A stretch of DNA of 64,000 bases from the NCBI GenBank assembly GCA_029339195.1, contig JAPTJF010000370.1:1-64000 (forward strand), in the 5' to 3' direction. Made by a program: the position numbers and the translations under genes. The notes under the pieces were generated by a model, which saw nothing but the letters and a program-made list of their open reading frames with translations, ran no database searches and was not told the DNA's origin. Source of the stretch: Micractinium sp. NFX-FRZ. Lineage: Eukaryota > Chlorophyta > Trebouxiophyceae > Chlorellales > Chlorellaceae. This document shows, in pieces, positions 11,301-22,474 of this stretch. Every line of letters begins with the position of its first letter. The stretch's first letter is position 1.

Positions 11301-14300
11301 CACGCCTTCCAGAAGCCGAAATGGATCATGGGGGCCCTGCAGGGCAGCAAGTGAGGGCAGGTGGGACGAGCGAGAGTGTGTGAGGCGCAAGGCGGGCGGT
11401 GCGGGGGGGCACGAGGAGAAGGAGCACTGCGCAGGGCGGGCAGCGGCCGCTGGTGCTGGTCTGGCTCAAGGCACGTGCTGCTTGCAGGCTGCTGCGCTGG
11501 TGCTGGCCCTGGCGCTCAGCGCAAGTTGACTGGAAGGCCGCTGTGCTCCCACTGCTGCCGGAAGTCGCATGAGCGCATCTGGTTCCGCCAACTCCTCATG
11601 CAGCCACACAGATGTATTGGTGTGTGCCTTCACCAGTGCACACACGGCACCACGGCGCCCACTCACGTGCCAAACAGCACCCGGCCCCTGCCGCGTGGCC
11701 ACCGTGCGCGCCACATCTGCAGGCGGGAGCGGTAACAAGCAGAGGGGGAGGGGCAGGCAGGGTGGGAGGGCACTGTGCCTGGCTGGCCCGGTCCCTCCAA
11801 GGCAGCTGCTGCACAGCAGGTGCTGGCATGCACCCTGTGCCTACCCTGCCACACCATGCTTGCCCACCCTGCAGGCGCGCCTTGATGCCGGCCAGGCTGG
11901 CAGTGCCACGTCAGCCGCACCCATGCGGTGCCACGTCAGCGCACACCTCCTCCCCCTCCAGCCCCACCTGCAGGTCCGCCTTGGCGTTGGCCAGGCTCAC
12001 TGGCAACACAATTCACCTCGAGACAACAAAGCATTTCTGGCATCCACAGGATGCACTGGACCCCACCTGCAGGTCCGCCTTGATATTTGCCAGGCTGGCG
12101 GTGCCACGGAATGCTACCACCACCTGCACAGCCCAGCGCAGGGGTTCCAAGGCGATGCGGGTGTGGAGCGGGGCGGGGCGGGACGGCAGGCAGCGTGGCA
12201 AGCTCCGGCGTGGTGACAAGCGCTGGCAGGCACGTGCAGCGTCACGTGCACTTTGTAGCGTCCCGCTTCACCCAGCATACCCTTTGGCTCGCCAACCCCA
12301 TCAGCCGTGCCCCTTCCCGCTCTGCCGACTCAATCTGATGTGTGCATTGATCCCCAGCACCCACAACGCTGGCTCCAACTGACAGGTTCTTGCCCCCCAT
12401 GCCCCATGGCACAGCCTTTAACCGCCACGCTCTCCGCCCCGCCCATGAGCCCCGCGCCCCACCCACCGTGCCCTCCCCCCACGCCACGATGCACTTGGTG
12501 TCCCGCTCCCGCTCCCACAGCAGCTCGTGGTGGCTCAGTGAATACATCTCCATGCCGCCTTCCAGCGTGTGGGCGCTGCCCTGCACCTCGCCGTGGTCGT
12601 ACAGCACGGTGCTCCAGTACAGCAGCTTCAGGGCTCTCTGCGGGGGCGGGGCGGGGTCGGGATGCACTGGGCTCGAGGGGCGGGGGCAAGGGCGGGGGCG
12701 GGGCACGCTGGGGCAAGAAGGCAGGCGGGCATGCCCTCCTGCCTCTTGACAATCTGTGTCACCCACTCGCCCACCCTGCAACCACCTACCCTCCCCCCTG
12801 CCCATCCTCCCTCCCTCAGTCCCTGCCACCCACCCGCTGCACCCACCTCCACACAGAACATGGGCTCCCGATTCATCTTGGCCACCTTTTGTGACTCGGG
12901 GGGCAGGCTGGAGGCGCGCTGCCGCCGCCTGCTGGGCAGCTCCGCCTCCGTCCAGGCAAACTCCTGCGGTGAGATGATGTGAGGTGCGGCAGGGGAGGGA
13001 GGGAGAGAGGGAGGGCTTGCAGGAGGGGATGGGCGGGATGTGGCGGCCGGGCAAGTTGTCTTACGGGCGCAGGGCAGGCGGGACGGTCACACCCAGGGTC
13101 GGGCGAGGCGAGAGGTTGCACCGGGTCGCATCGGCAGCTGGCTGGCAGGTTGGGTGCAGCAAAGCACTGAGTGCCCCTGCATCTGTCTCTGTCAGGGCTT
13201 CTGGCTGAGCTGGCGCTGACCTGTAGCCAGACCTGCAGGTGGGCGGAGGAAGGCGGAGGGCGGTACTGATGGTGAGCGGTACTGATGGTGAGCGGTACTG
13301 ATGGTGAGCGGTACTGATGGTGAGGAACAGGTGCAGGAAGGGTTGGATGCATGCATGTGGCCGGTGGGCCAGATGGCCCTCTCAGTTGCGTGATGCACAT
13401 GGGCTCGAGGGCGGGAGGCGACCCTGGGAGAGGTCTTGTCTTACCCGCAGGATTGAGGCCTTGTGTGGCACGGTGGGCGTCATGACGAAGCAGCTGATGA
13501 GGCAAGTCAGAGTGGAGACCTGCGTGGCAGGGGCGGGCATGGCGGCAGGGGCGGCCATGTGGTAGGTAGCAGCAGTGGCATGCCTGGCGGCTGGCCTGGG
13601 GGCAGGATGGTGCTTGCAGGCGGCTGGGTGCAGGCGGCTGGGTGCAGAGCCACTGGATGGCGGGGCTCAGCACCAGCAGCGCCGTGCAGGATGGGCCGCA
13701 GCCCCTGATCCCCCCCTGGCACGTACCAATTGGATTGGCAGGATGCCGAGCCAGGAAAGCAAGTAAGACCTGCGGTGCCCATGCGAGGAGCGGCAACGTC
13801 AGCAGTGGTGGTAGGCTGGCATGCCCGCAACAGGTGAGGTCCCAAGAGCTAGTCCATAGGAGGCCCTCTTACGAAACAGGAGGCCAACGAGCCGCTAGCG
13901 AATGCCCCGCCCCAAATTTGCTGGTAAAATGCAGGGGCCTCCACACCTGCACGAGCCCAGGCGCACGAGGGCGTAGCAGGCGCAGCTGGCGACGAAGAAG
14001 AGGAAGGAGAGGCCCCGCAGACGGATGTGCAGGCGTACCAGCAGGTTGGCGTGCCTGCGCAACGGGCAGGGTGGGCGGGTGGGGCGACTTGAAGAGGGCG
14101 GGGGCATTCAAGAGAAATGAGGCCAGGCCAGCGCCAGGCACGGGAAGCTCCCACGCCCCTCAAGCCTCGCCGGCTGCTGCCCCGCTGTGCGTCAGCTGAG
14201 GTACGCTGCACTCCGGCCCCCGTGGTGGGACATGCCTGCACGCTGACAACAGGCCCACACACTGGGACGGCATGTAGTGGCCCCGTGCCCCGGCCCACGC

Positions 14301-17300
14301 GCACCGGTGCTGCTCATAGGGCACGCGCAGGAGGTGGAGGAAGGAGCGGCGCATGAGCCAGATGAAGACTAGGAAGTAGACCCAGTTGAGCGAGATCTGG
14401 AGCAGGGACAGAGCACGCACAGCATCTGCACGCAATCCGCGGCACAGACGGGGAGGGAAGAGATGTGGCTGGCGGTGGGGTGGGCGGGGCGCGCGCCTGC
14501 GGGGCGCCCCCTCGCTCCTCCTGGCTCCTGTTGCCTGTGCCGCTGAGCCTGCACAGCGGCAGCACATTGCAACCACAGCACGCCACAGCACAGCACCAGC
14601 ACAGCACCAGCACCAGCACATCAAAACCGGGAGGAGCCTGTTTCCAAATCCAGCGGCAGAGGGTCCCACGCAACTGGAGGTCGTCTGCAGGTGCCATGCA
14701 TAGACGCTCGCCAGCCCACGAGTGTAGCACTCACCATTGCCTGAGCAGTTGTAGGGGCCTTCCCGGCAGTTTGCCTGCGGCGCTTCTTGGCCGCTGATGG
14801 ACACCTCGACCTGCAGTGTGTTGAGCAGCACACACGTCGGGTTGACGAGGGAAGCAGAAGCACGTCCAAGGGAAGGGAGGGGCGTGCACAAGACCGGGGC
14901 AGGCGCTCCACCCGACGTGCGCTAGACCAAGGCAGGTGCGCCACCCCTGTCCTGCCCTCCCCTCGTGCCAGGGTGGCGGGTGCCAGGTTGGCGCCAGCCC
15001 CCGCGACCCCCCCCACCCACACACAAGGAGGCTGGGACCTGGCCCACCCACTCACCCCCCCAACCCCCCCCCCACCCACCACACACACACACCAAGATTG
15101 CCAGTGCCAGGTTGGCGCCAGTCATTCCTCAAGACATGAGCAGCCTGGGTCCGTCCTGCTTCACCCGTCCTGCCCGCCCTGCCCCCATCACCCACCAGTA
15201 TTGTCAGTGACAGGTTGGTGGCGGCCATGGCGCCAAACAGGATCAGCTTGGGCCAGTGCCACCAGAGCGGTCCGTCGCCCACCGTCGGCTGCCCCGCCTC
15301 CTCAAAGTGCTCCACCCCTGCATGTGGGTGCGGCAAGGGCGGGTCAGGGCCGGCTCCGGGGTGATGGGGCACAGCAGCAGCAGCAGCAGCAGGCTTAGAC
15401 CCGTCGTGTGCACAGCGGCAGAGGAGGGGGCAAGGAAGCGAAAGTGGCTGCCAGCTCCAGAAGTGGGTGTGCGCCTGGGGCGATGGGGGAGGCGAGGTGC
15501 GCATCAGCACACCCCGCATGCAGGTACCACACAGCCAGGCCGTGCAGCGGCAGGACGCTTCCAGGGCACGCCCCCCCCCCCCCCCGCCCCATCTCTGCGA
15601 GGCCGTGATCCCAACCGCCTCCTCGTGACCGCCAGGGACACCCCTGCTTGCATCAGCTGGCAAGAGGGAGCATGCGCAGCCCTCGCCCACCCTGCTTGCG
15701 TCAGCCGGCAAGAGGGAGAATGCGCAGCCCCCGCCCAAGGCTCACGGTAGCGCCCGGTGGCGGGGTTGCTGCTGTGCGCCTCGATGAGATAGATGCAGAA
15801 CAGGGCGTTCCAGCACATCCACCTGGCAGGGAAGAAAGGAACGGAGGGAGGGGAGGCGGAGGCGGGGCATGCGGGGTAACAAAGCGGGCAGGCGGCGTGA
15901 CGGGAGGTGCCTGTTAGGTAGGGTGGGTGGGTGTCATTACGGGAGTAGGTCGGGCCGGCAGGCAGGCAGCAGCCAGGCAGGCAGGAGGGTGGGCGGGACC
16001 GGCAGGCGGGCCGAGAAGGAGACCCAGCGCCAGAGGGCCTCACCGCCCAAAGGCGCTCCAGGCGACCGTGCTGTCGAACCAGGCGCAAGTGCGGGCCAGC
16101 ACATAGGCGTTGACCGCCAGGAAGAGCGTGGAGCTGAGCAGCTGCACCCCCAGCTCCACCCCTGCCAGCGTGGCCATGCGCCGCCGGCGGTGCGTCCAGC
16201 GCTTGCCGCCGGAATTGGCCCTGCGGTGGTGCACAGCAGGAGCGGTGTGAGCAGGCTGAACATGGGATCAGGCTGCGTAGGCGCGGGATTGGCACGTCGG
16301 TGCAGACAAGGGCAGAGCCTGTGGCCTGCTGCTGGTGGGGCTGTCATGCCTACCACCTCACCCCATCCCACCCAGCCCCACAACACTGTGAGCTGCAGGG
16401 CGGCGTCTCCTTCGTCTCCAGCGGGGCGGCGGTGACGGCATCCAAGATGTGATGATGCCCAAGCCCACCCACCACCCCACCCCACCCTAACCCACCGGAG
16501 CACGCGGCGCAGGAAGACGGCTCCATACGCCAGCAGGGCGGCGGTGCAGGTCGCCGCAAAGCAGAGGTTGGTGATGGGCAGCAGGTCGGAGCGGAGGAAG
16601 AAATCGTCGGGCTACGGGCAGGGAGAAAGAAGGAGGAGGGAGGGGGCCGGGGGACGGGGCTTTTGTGGTGGGAAAGCAGGAAGCTCGTGTGGGCTGGGGG
16701 CAGTGGCCTGGGCAGATGGGCTCCCACCATGCCAAGAGACGATAGAGAGGCCACATTCTGACATTCCCGCCTTCTTCCTCCCCCATGAATCATCCCCGCC
16801 CCACCCCACCCCACCACCACCATGCCACGTCATCACCTGGCTCATCTCCAAGTAGATTGCCCCCACCAGCAGCACCAGGCCCAGCAGTACCACGCACCAA
16901 ACCAGCAGGATGGTGGCCTGACGGGGGGGCGGGGACGGGGAGGTGCACGGGAAGGGTGGGGCGGGTGGGATGTTCAGAGGACGGCAGAGGCACTGGGTGC
17001 AGCGCGCATGGCGTTGCAAGCAAGGGCCGCACAGCACTCCCTTCCCGTGAGCTGCGCCCGCAGTGGCAGCGCCGTCTGCCCTGGTGGCAGTGCCCCGGTG
17101 GCAGCGCTCCCGCGGGTCAGGCAGCAGCGCGCCCCCCCACACCCCTGAAAACGGTAGAGGGAGCGATTGGGACTTGTGAGCTGCTGACCTTGACCGCCCT
17201 GTCCGACAGCACATCGAGCCGCAGGACCACTTGGGTTGTGGCATCGAAGTGCCGCGGCAGCGAGCGGCGGTCCGACGGCTGCGCAGCCTTGTCTGGGGCG

Positions 17301-17440
17301 GGCTTGCCGCCTGAGCTGCCCTCCTCCACCTGCTGGCTTTTGGCGGGGTGTACAGCGGCTGATGTGGCTTTCTGGCCAGGTGCTGTTGCCACACAAGCGC
17401 TGTTAGGCAGCTGAGCCGCAAAGTCCGAGCAGCTCTCCAT
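8387..17440 (-). CDS. Multi-TM class 3 (alpha/beta-hydrolase) lipase, DAGL-like
   Basis: 23-exon model: 17189..17440, 16837..16917, 16496..16611, 16044..16220, 15746..15822, 15196..15317, 14735..14810, 14305..14425, 13947..14054, 13727..13769, 13445..13519, 13221..13232, 12847..12963, 12467..12637, 12067..12123, 11667..11716, 11205..11336, 10964..11025, 10648..10744, 10329..10371, 9963..10071, 9428..9556, 8387..9018; 952 residues, all phases consistent. Residues 85-420 hold several hydrophobic helices (LLVWCVVLLGLVLLVGAIYL, NWVYFLVFIWLM, LSFLFFVASCACYALV). The lipase domain follows: VVVAFRGT (517-524), nucleophile elbow GHSLGG with S598, YTFGAPRTGN, HVINGDD (D655 or D656) and DHLLSSY (H706). 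The ~210-residue tail is Ala/Glu-rich. A membrane lipase with its domain after N-terminal TM helices resembles sn-1-specific diacylglycerol lipases; substrate and membrane are inference. Exon 12 is only 12 nt. Introns after exons 6 and 15 contain echoes of the exon ends. Confidence 0.85.
9746..9883. repeat. 48-bp direct repeat around degenerate telomere-like sequence
   Basis: Two nearly identical ~48-bp copies (9746-9793 and 9834-9883) lie inside a lipase intron. The 40 bp between them includes CCCTAAACC, AAACCCC and AAACCCTGAAACCCC, which resemble degenerate units of the plant/algal telomere repeat CCCTAAA. Confidence 0.7.
10080..10220. repeat. ggcagg/gacagg microsatellite-like intron tract
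   Basis: Purine-rich array of short variants (ggcaggcaggtgggcaggca, gggacaggcg) filling much of the lipase intron between 10072 and 10328. No coding or known regulatory content was recognised. Confidence 0.75.
11861..12123 (-). repeat. Triplicated 3' end of lipase exon 15
   Basis: The exon encoding VVVAFRGTASLANIKADLQ (12067-12123) is followed in the intron by two echoes: 11961-12000 (LANAKADLQ then gtgggg) and 11861-11910 (RGTASLAGIKARLQ then ggtggg). The first keeps a usable GT donor. Confidence 0.8.
13260..13323. repeat. 16-nt tandem repeat, four units
   Basis: Four head-to-tail copies of cggtactgatggtgag (last base variable) in the lipase intron between exon 11 and the 12-nt microexon. 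Each unit contains a gtgag donor-like word on the plus strand. Likely a polymorphic minisatellite. Confidence 0.9.
14965..15317 (-). repeat. Triplicated 3' end of lipase exon 6
   Basis: The exon ending AATNLSLTIL|gtgggt (ends 15196) is followed in the intron by echoes at 15091-15124 (GANLALAIL|gtgtgt) and 14965-15002 (GANLAPATL|gcacga). The first echo keeps a GT donor. Confidence 0.75.
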
Positions 17441-18080
17441 CTGCTGGCCGTTGGCACCCAAAGTGCCCGGCCCGCCCGCCCGCAGATGGCGGCGGCGGTG
17501 TTGGCGCGGTCACAGCGCCTGGGCGGCCTGTGAGCTTGATCGCATACTTGTGGAGTTGCTCAGGTGTCCCACCGTCGTGCAACCGTGTTGTGTGCTTCAA
17601 AACCCTGCCGAAAGGACCGAAAGGTTTCGAAACAAGCGCAGGGGTTGGCAGATTTTTTGGCTGAGCGCACTGCAGCTCCTTTGACATCACGTCCGCCGAG
17701 CGCGCCGCGCACCAAAGGAGCAGCACTGGGCAAACATGCGACGAAGCCGAGCATGCGCAGCAGCGCAAAATCTTGCTCACCGTTGCACCTCTCTGCCTGA
17801 AAAAAAGAATTTTGAAATTCTGTTCTTCGACAAACTTTTTCAAAGTTTCCAAAACACTGTTTTAACTAGAAAAAAAGAGAAAACGTGCCTCTTTCCCAAA
17901 AAAGGTTTTTTGGGAAAGAAGACCTTAGTCATCGCTTGACAGCTCTATCTGGCGAAGAAGAAATCCAGAAAAGGCACCTGCATACGCACAAACAGCGGCT
18001 TGTAACACTGAGCCTCAACAGGGGTCAGCCCACTGCTTCAGCAGCTTGCAAAAAGCAGCAGCGGTAGCCCGGGGCGCAGG
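17441..18080. promoter_or_regulatory. Divergent upstream region of the lipase and FAX genes
   Basis: About 640 bp between two outward-facing start codons. The centre (17780-17960) is clearly more AT-rich than its surroundings, with A and T tracts such as gttttttgggaaag. Both promoters and 5' UTRs should lie here. An open frame on the minus strand (17403-17852) crosses the lipase start in another frame and has no family resemblance, so I read it as 5' UTR. Confidence 0.5.
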
Positions 18081-19186
18081 ATGAGCAGCCTGCGCGCAGT
18101 ATGCGGGCCCTTGGCTGTCAACAGGCCTTCAAGCCGGCGACTTAGTGCAATGAGGCCCGCGGCACAACTGCCAGGGGCGCCCGACTACCAGCGGCCGTGG
18201 GAGAAGCGGGGGAAGATACCGGAGCGGCCTAGCGATCCCACGCTAAAGGATGACTCCGTGGAGACAGGGCGCCGGGCTCCTCCCGGCCGGAAGTGGTGGT
18301 GAGCAGGCGGGCGGGCGCGGCGGGCAGTGCGACGGGCGCTGCCCGCACTCTCCCGCACGTACGTCTGCTGCTTTGGTCCCTCCTGACTGTAAGTAACTGC
18401 CCCGTGATTGCGTGCAGGAACTACCAAACCCCTACCGGCGCCGTGGGGCGGCATGAGTTTCGTGTCGCGCCAGTGACGCTTGCGGCGCTAGGCCCCGGCG
18501 GCGGCAGCGGCAGCAGCGGCGGCGGGGGCGGCGGCAGTGGCGGCGGCGGCAGCGGCAGCGGGCGCAGCGGCAACGGCGGCAGTGGCGGCAACGGCGGCAG
18601 CCCCATGCGCGGGCCCACCTACTTGTATGCGCTCGCGCTGCTGGTGGGCGGCCTCATAGCATACTTCAAGCGCGGCAGCCAAAAGTCGCTGCTGTTCTCT
18701 GCGGCAGCCTCGCTCCTGCTGCTGATAGCTGCCTCCCTCATGCACCACCGCAGCGGCACGCTGCTGGCCATGGGTGAGCTGGGATGGGCAGGCAGTTGAG
18801 GCAGACATGGGGAGCGGGAGGAAGGGGACCCCCTGGGGGAGCGGCAGGGATGGCGGCGCCAGCTGATGGGCGTGCCCCACCTTCTGGGCAAATGCCTTGC
18901 GGGCTCAACCATTATTCAGTTTGTTTTGCTGGTTGCGTCGTCCTGACTCCTGCTGCAGCGCATGGCAGCTGTGCATGCTAAGCGCCCGGCCCCCGGCTGC
19001 CCTGCCAGCTGACTCACCCGCTCGCCTGCTGTCCTCCCGCTGCCGCCGCCGCCTGCAGGCACGAGCCTGGTGCTGGCATTTGTGATGGGCCAGCGTGCCA
19101 ACAAGAGCAAGAAGATCATGCCTGCCGGGGCGGTGGCCATTGTGTCTGCCCTCATGACGATCGGCTACGCACGTGTGCTGGTGTGA
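18081..19186 (+). CDS. FAX: FAX/TMEM14-family plastid fatty acid export protein
   Basis: Exons 18081..18298, 18418..18773, 19059..19186 (GT-AG, phases consistent), 233 residues. The first ~110 residues are basic and Ser/Pro/Ala-rich, compatible with a plastid transit peptide. A long Gly/Ser linker follows, as reported for the FAX2/FAX3 group. The TMEM14 domain has YLYALALLVGGLIAYFKRGS, SLLFSAAASLLLLIAASL, GTSLVLAFVMGQRA.KSKKI.PAG and a closing ALMTIGYARVLV. FAX proteins sit in the plastid inner envelope and export free fatty acids for ER lipid synthesis. Family assignment is firm; subtype and inner-envelope location are inferred from the linker. The 3' UTR is long (about 700 nt) and ends near a TGTAA at 19896. 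Confidence 0.88.
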
Positions 19187-19895
19187 GCGGAGGAGGCTGC
19201 TTCAAATGCCCCCGACCCCCACCACTGCGCTGCTGAGGCACCGGCTGCGCTGGTATTGCTGCCCGCAGCTGGCCTGCTGAGTGGTCCGCTGCCCGCGGTG
19301 CTGTCTGCTGCAGCCGCACGGCTAGAAACCCATAAAACCCGTGGGCAGTGTGCCCCGCCTGTGCGCCCCGCCCCCCTAAGGCCAACCCGGGCCTCCAACC
19401 TCTCCCCAAACCTGCCGACACGTCGCATTGCAACGAACCATGCGCCTTGAATGCCCCAGCCCCGTCAAACGTGGCTGGCTGCCTCTGCCCTGATTGTTTC
19501 CCCATCGCCCCCACCCGTTCTCCGTTCTCCTCTTCAATCTCCCCGCCCCCCCGTGTGTCCTGACGCCACCCAGCTAGGCCCCCTTCTTCACTCCACACTC
19601 CACCGACCATGTCGCTTCCCGTGCTGCGCTCTGTTCCCCGCCTGCCTCTGCCAGCTACCTTGCAGAGGCCACGTGTTAGGAGGCCCCTCAAGGAGTTTCC
19701 CCCCCCATCCGCCCACCCTCCACTCTGCTCAATTGAGCGCCCTTGGCCCCCACCAGGCGCCGCCGTGACTCCCACCCCGCGCGCTTGGGCACACACACAC
19801 ACACACGCACGCGGCCCCAGATTTCGATTCTACTCCCCTTTTGTTTGAAACTCTCAGCACTGAACTGATATCCAGTTTGATTTCTGTGTGGCGGA

Positions 19896-19900
19896 TGTAA
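19896..19900 (+). terminator. Likely TGTAA polyadenylation signal of the FAX gene
   Basis: TGTAA in ggatgtaaatg, 710 nt after the FAX stop and 470 nt before the Derlin start. It is the only such pentamer I noticed in the interval. The stretch before it (19187-19895) contains a CA-repeat at about 19790-19810 and no coding exon. Confidence 0.5.
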
Positions 19901-20367
19901 ATGCCCAAGGGGTTGCTAGCCGGCTGACTAGCCGCATGGGCACGGCCGGGCGGGCACGGAAAGCTGCTCAGGTGAAAGCGCGGGGAACACAGCAAGCCAA
20001 GGAGCAGGTCCAGCATGCAAGTTCACCCAACATTTAAAAATAAGTATGTAGCCGCTTATCAGAGGCATGAGAGATGCCCGCTGCCTGTGTGCCCGCACGA
20101 CCAGCGGCCGCCTGTGCGTACCGCCGCCACCTCGCGCCCCTCAGCCTCACCCATTCCCATGTCGACATCCCCCCGTGCACCTTGTTTTACGGTACTCCCC
20201 TTCTGCCCTTCTGTTTCTATGAAATAAGTCCTCGAGCCTCAGCTCTGCCCCGTCTCCACCGCTGCCGACCTCCTGGTCACGCGATCGGCGTCCCGCTGCA
20301 CGCGCCACTCAAGGCCCGGCCACTCAGGCGTCAATCCTAGAGCACAGGGAGCAGCTCCAGGGCAGAG

Positions 20368-22111
20368 ATGGACCCGGCGGAAATTTGGCGCTCGCTGCCG
20401 GTCATAACTCGGGGCTACGTGAGCCTGTGCGTGGTCACCACCGCTGCATGTGCCCTGGAGGTAAGCAGGGGCGCGACGCGCCGCGTAGAGCGCCGTGGGG
20501 TGGCAGCGGCGGCGGGCAGCAGCAGGCCTGTGCTCGTGCAGCTACCTCCTGCACTGCCGCTCCCCCTGCTCACCCTCCACAGCCTCCGCTTGCAGATCAT
20601 CACCAACTTCAACATCTACTTCAACTCGAGGCTTATCTGGCAGAAGCATGAGTACTGGCGCCTCTTCACCAACTTCTTCTACTTTGGCAGCTTAGGTGGG
20701 CAGGTGCCGCTGCCACGCTGGTGGTGGCAGCGCCGGGAAAGCAGGCCGCCTTCACTGCCTGTGGCGTGTTGTTAACCGCGGCAGGCGTGCTGCCATGCAC
20801 AGCTGCCCACCCCGCGTGCGCCAGGACAAGCAGCAGCAGCAGCAGCAGCAGTGGCACTTCAAGCAAACCCTTGCATCATGCAGTGCTTGAGACACGTCAC
20901 CCGCCCGTCTGCACCCTCAAGCGACGCGTGCCCGCCTCTTCTCGTACCCCCGCCCCGTCTCCCCCTTGCAGGCCTCGACTTCTTCTTCCACATGTTCTTC
21001 CTGGTGAAGTACAGCAAGAGCCTGGAGGAAGGCTCCTTCCGCAACCGGTCCGCCGACTTTCTGTGGATGCTCATGTTTGGTGCCACCATCCTGGTGGGGG
21101 CGGCGCACTGGGTCAACATACACTTCCTGGGGCCCAGCCTCACATTCATGATGGTGAGGGGCGCAGGCTTGCTATGAGAAGGCGGGAGGGTGGCAGTTGG
21201 CGAAGGCTTGGGGGCGAGGGGGTGGGGAGCGCGTTCCTGGGCCAGGCTGTTGTGATGGGGCCGTGGGAGGGGCGCGAGGCAGCAGCCGGTCCGGTGGGAC
21301 GGCGCACTGGATGAACTCTCGGTGCGGTGGGGTATGCAGTGTGTCAACTGCCACGGTTCTGGGGGAGGCCGGAAGGGGAGCAGCAGGCAGCCAGCCAACC
21401 ACAATGCGTGAGAGAGGCGCGCTGGACGGCATGTGAACGCGGGTGTAGCATATGTGTGACTGGGGTGCTCTGCTGACCTTCGCGCGCGAGCCATGCTGTA
21501 CTGTCGCCGGCTTTCCACCGCGTGCGTGCAGGTGTATGTGTGGGGGCGGCGCCACCAGTACGTCAACCTGTCCTTCCTGGGCATCTTCACCTTCACCGCG
21601 CCCTATCTCCCCTGGGTGCTGCTCGCCTTCTCAGGTGGGGGGGGCAGGGCTGCGGGCCGGGAGTGCTGCAAACTGGGAAGGGGGGTGGGGTTGGACGGAG
21701 TGTGCAGGGGAGGGGGGAGCGCTCACATCCTGCCAACCGTGCCCGCCTGTCCCGCCCTCCTCCCCCACCTCGCCTCCCCGCCCCGCCTCGCCCCCCACAC
21801 CCCGCCCGCCTGCAGTCATGCTGGGCAGCAGCCCTCTGATGGACCTGCTGGGCATGGTGGCGGGGCACGCCTACTACTTCCTGGAAGATGTGTACCCCCG
21901 TATGACGGGACGCCGCCTGCTCAAGACGCCTGCCATCGTGCGCGCGCTCTTCCCAGCAGAGGCGGGGATCCAGGCACAGCTGGCGCCGATGGCGGTGCCC
22001 GCCGTTGGCGGCGGCGGCTTTGCCGCGGCCGAGGACGCGCCAGCAGCGCAGCAAGAGCAGCAGGCGGAAGCAGCGGGGGGCGACGCAGACCAGCGGCCGC
22101 ACGCCGACTGA
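20368..22111 (+). CDS. DER1: Derlin (ER-associated degradation, rhomboid-like pseudoprotease)
   Basis: Exons 20368..20460, 20596..20695, 20972..21153, 21532..21634, 21816..22111 (all GT-AG) give 257 residues. The sequence follows the Derlin family throughout: MDPAEIWRSLPVITRGY, FNIYFNSRLIWQKHEYWRLF (WR motif at W52-R53), NFFYFG, LDFFFHMFFLVKYSKSLEE, FRNRSADFLWMLMFGA, LSFLGIFTFTAPYLPWVL and GMVAGHAYYFLEDVYP (GxxxG). Derlins are multi-spanning ER proteins that take part in retrotranslocation of misfolded proteins with p97/Cdc48 and the HRD1 complex. They lack the rhomboid catalytic Ser-His pair. The ~65-residue cytosolic tail is Ala/Gln/Glu-rich; I see no clear SHP box. The length is normal. 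Confidence 0.95.
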
Positions 22112-22428
22112 GCAGCAGTAGCAGGTTGCCAGCGAAACAGCTGGGTGGCAAGTGCGCACCGTGGGTCCCTGTCCTGTTGTTTGCCTCTCCTCTTCAACCT
22201 CTGTTTCTTGCTCTGCACATTTTTGCCTGCACGAACCGTATCAGTTTTCTGCATGAACCTTGGCATGCTCTGCAACCGAGCCTCGCAGCCACGAGCAACT
22301 GGGGGAAAAGAAGAGCAGGCCTGCCTACCTGCGGCGGCGGTGCTGCTGTGCTGGCAGCGATGCTGGACAGTGGGTGTGGCCAGCCAAGTCCATCACGCCC
22401 GGTACTTGAGATTGATCCACGTGCTGTC

Positions 22429-22443
22429 TAAAATAAATACATC
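22429..22443 (+). promoter_or_regulatory. AT-rich TATA-like element before the HMG-CoA lyase gene
   Basis: taaaataaataca-type stretch about 32-45 nt upstream of the ATG at 22475, in an otherwise GC-rich 360-bp gap after the Derlin gene. It could be a core promoter element or the Derlin 3' UTR end. Confidence 0.3.
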
Positions 22444-22474
22444 CAGTGCCGCGGCTCTTCCTGAAGCTCTCGCC

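Noticed and set aside
13727..13796. Alternative reading of lipase exon 10 as VLLAFLARHP...
   Set aside because: That frame does not fit the phases of either neighbour. The frame RSYLLSWLGILPIQL fits both and ends at a gtacgt donor.
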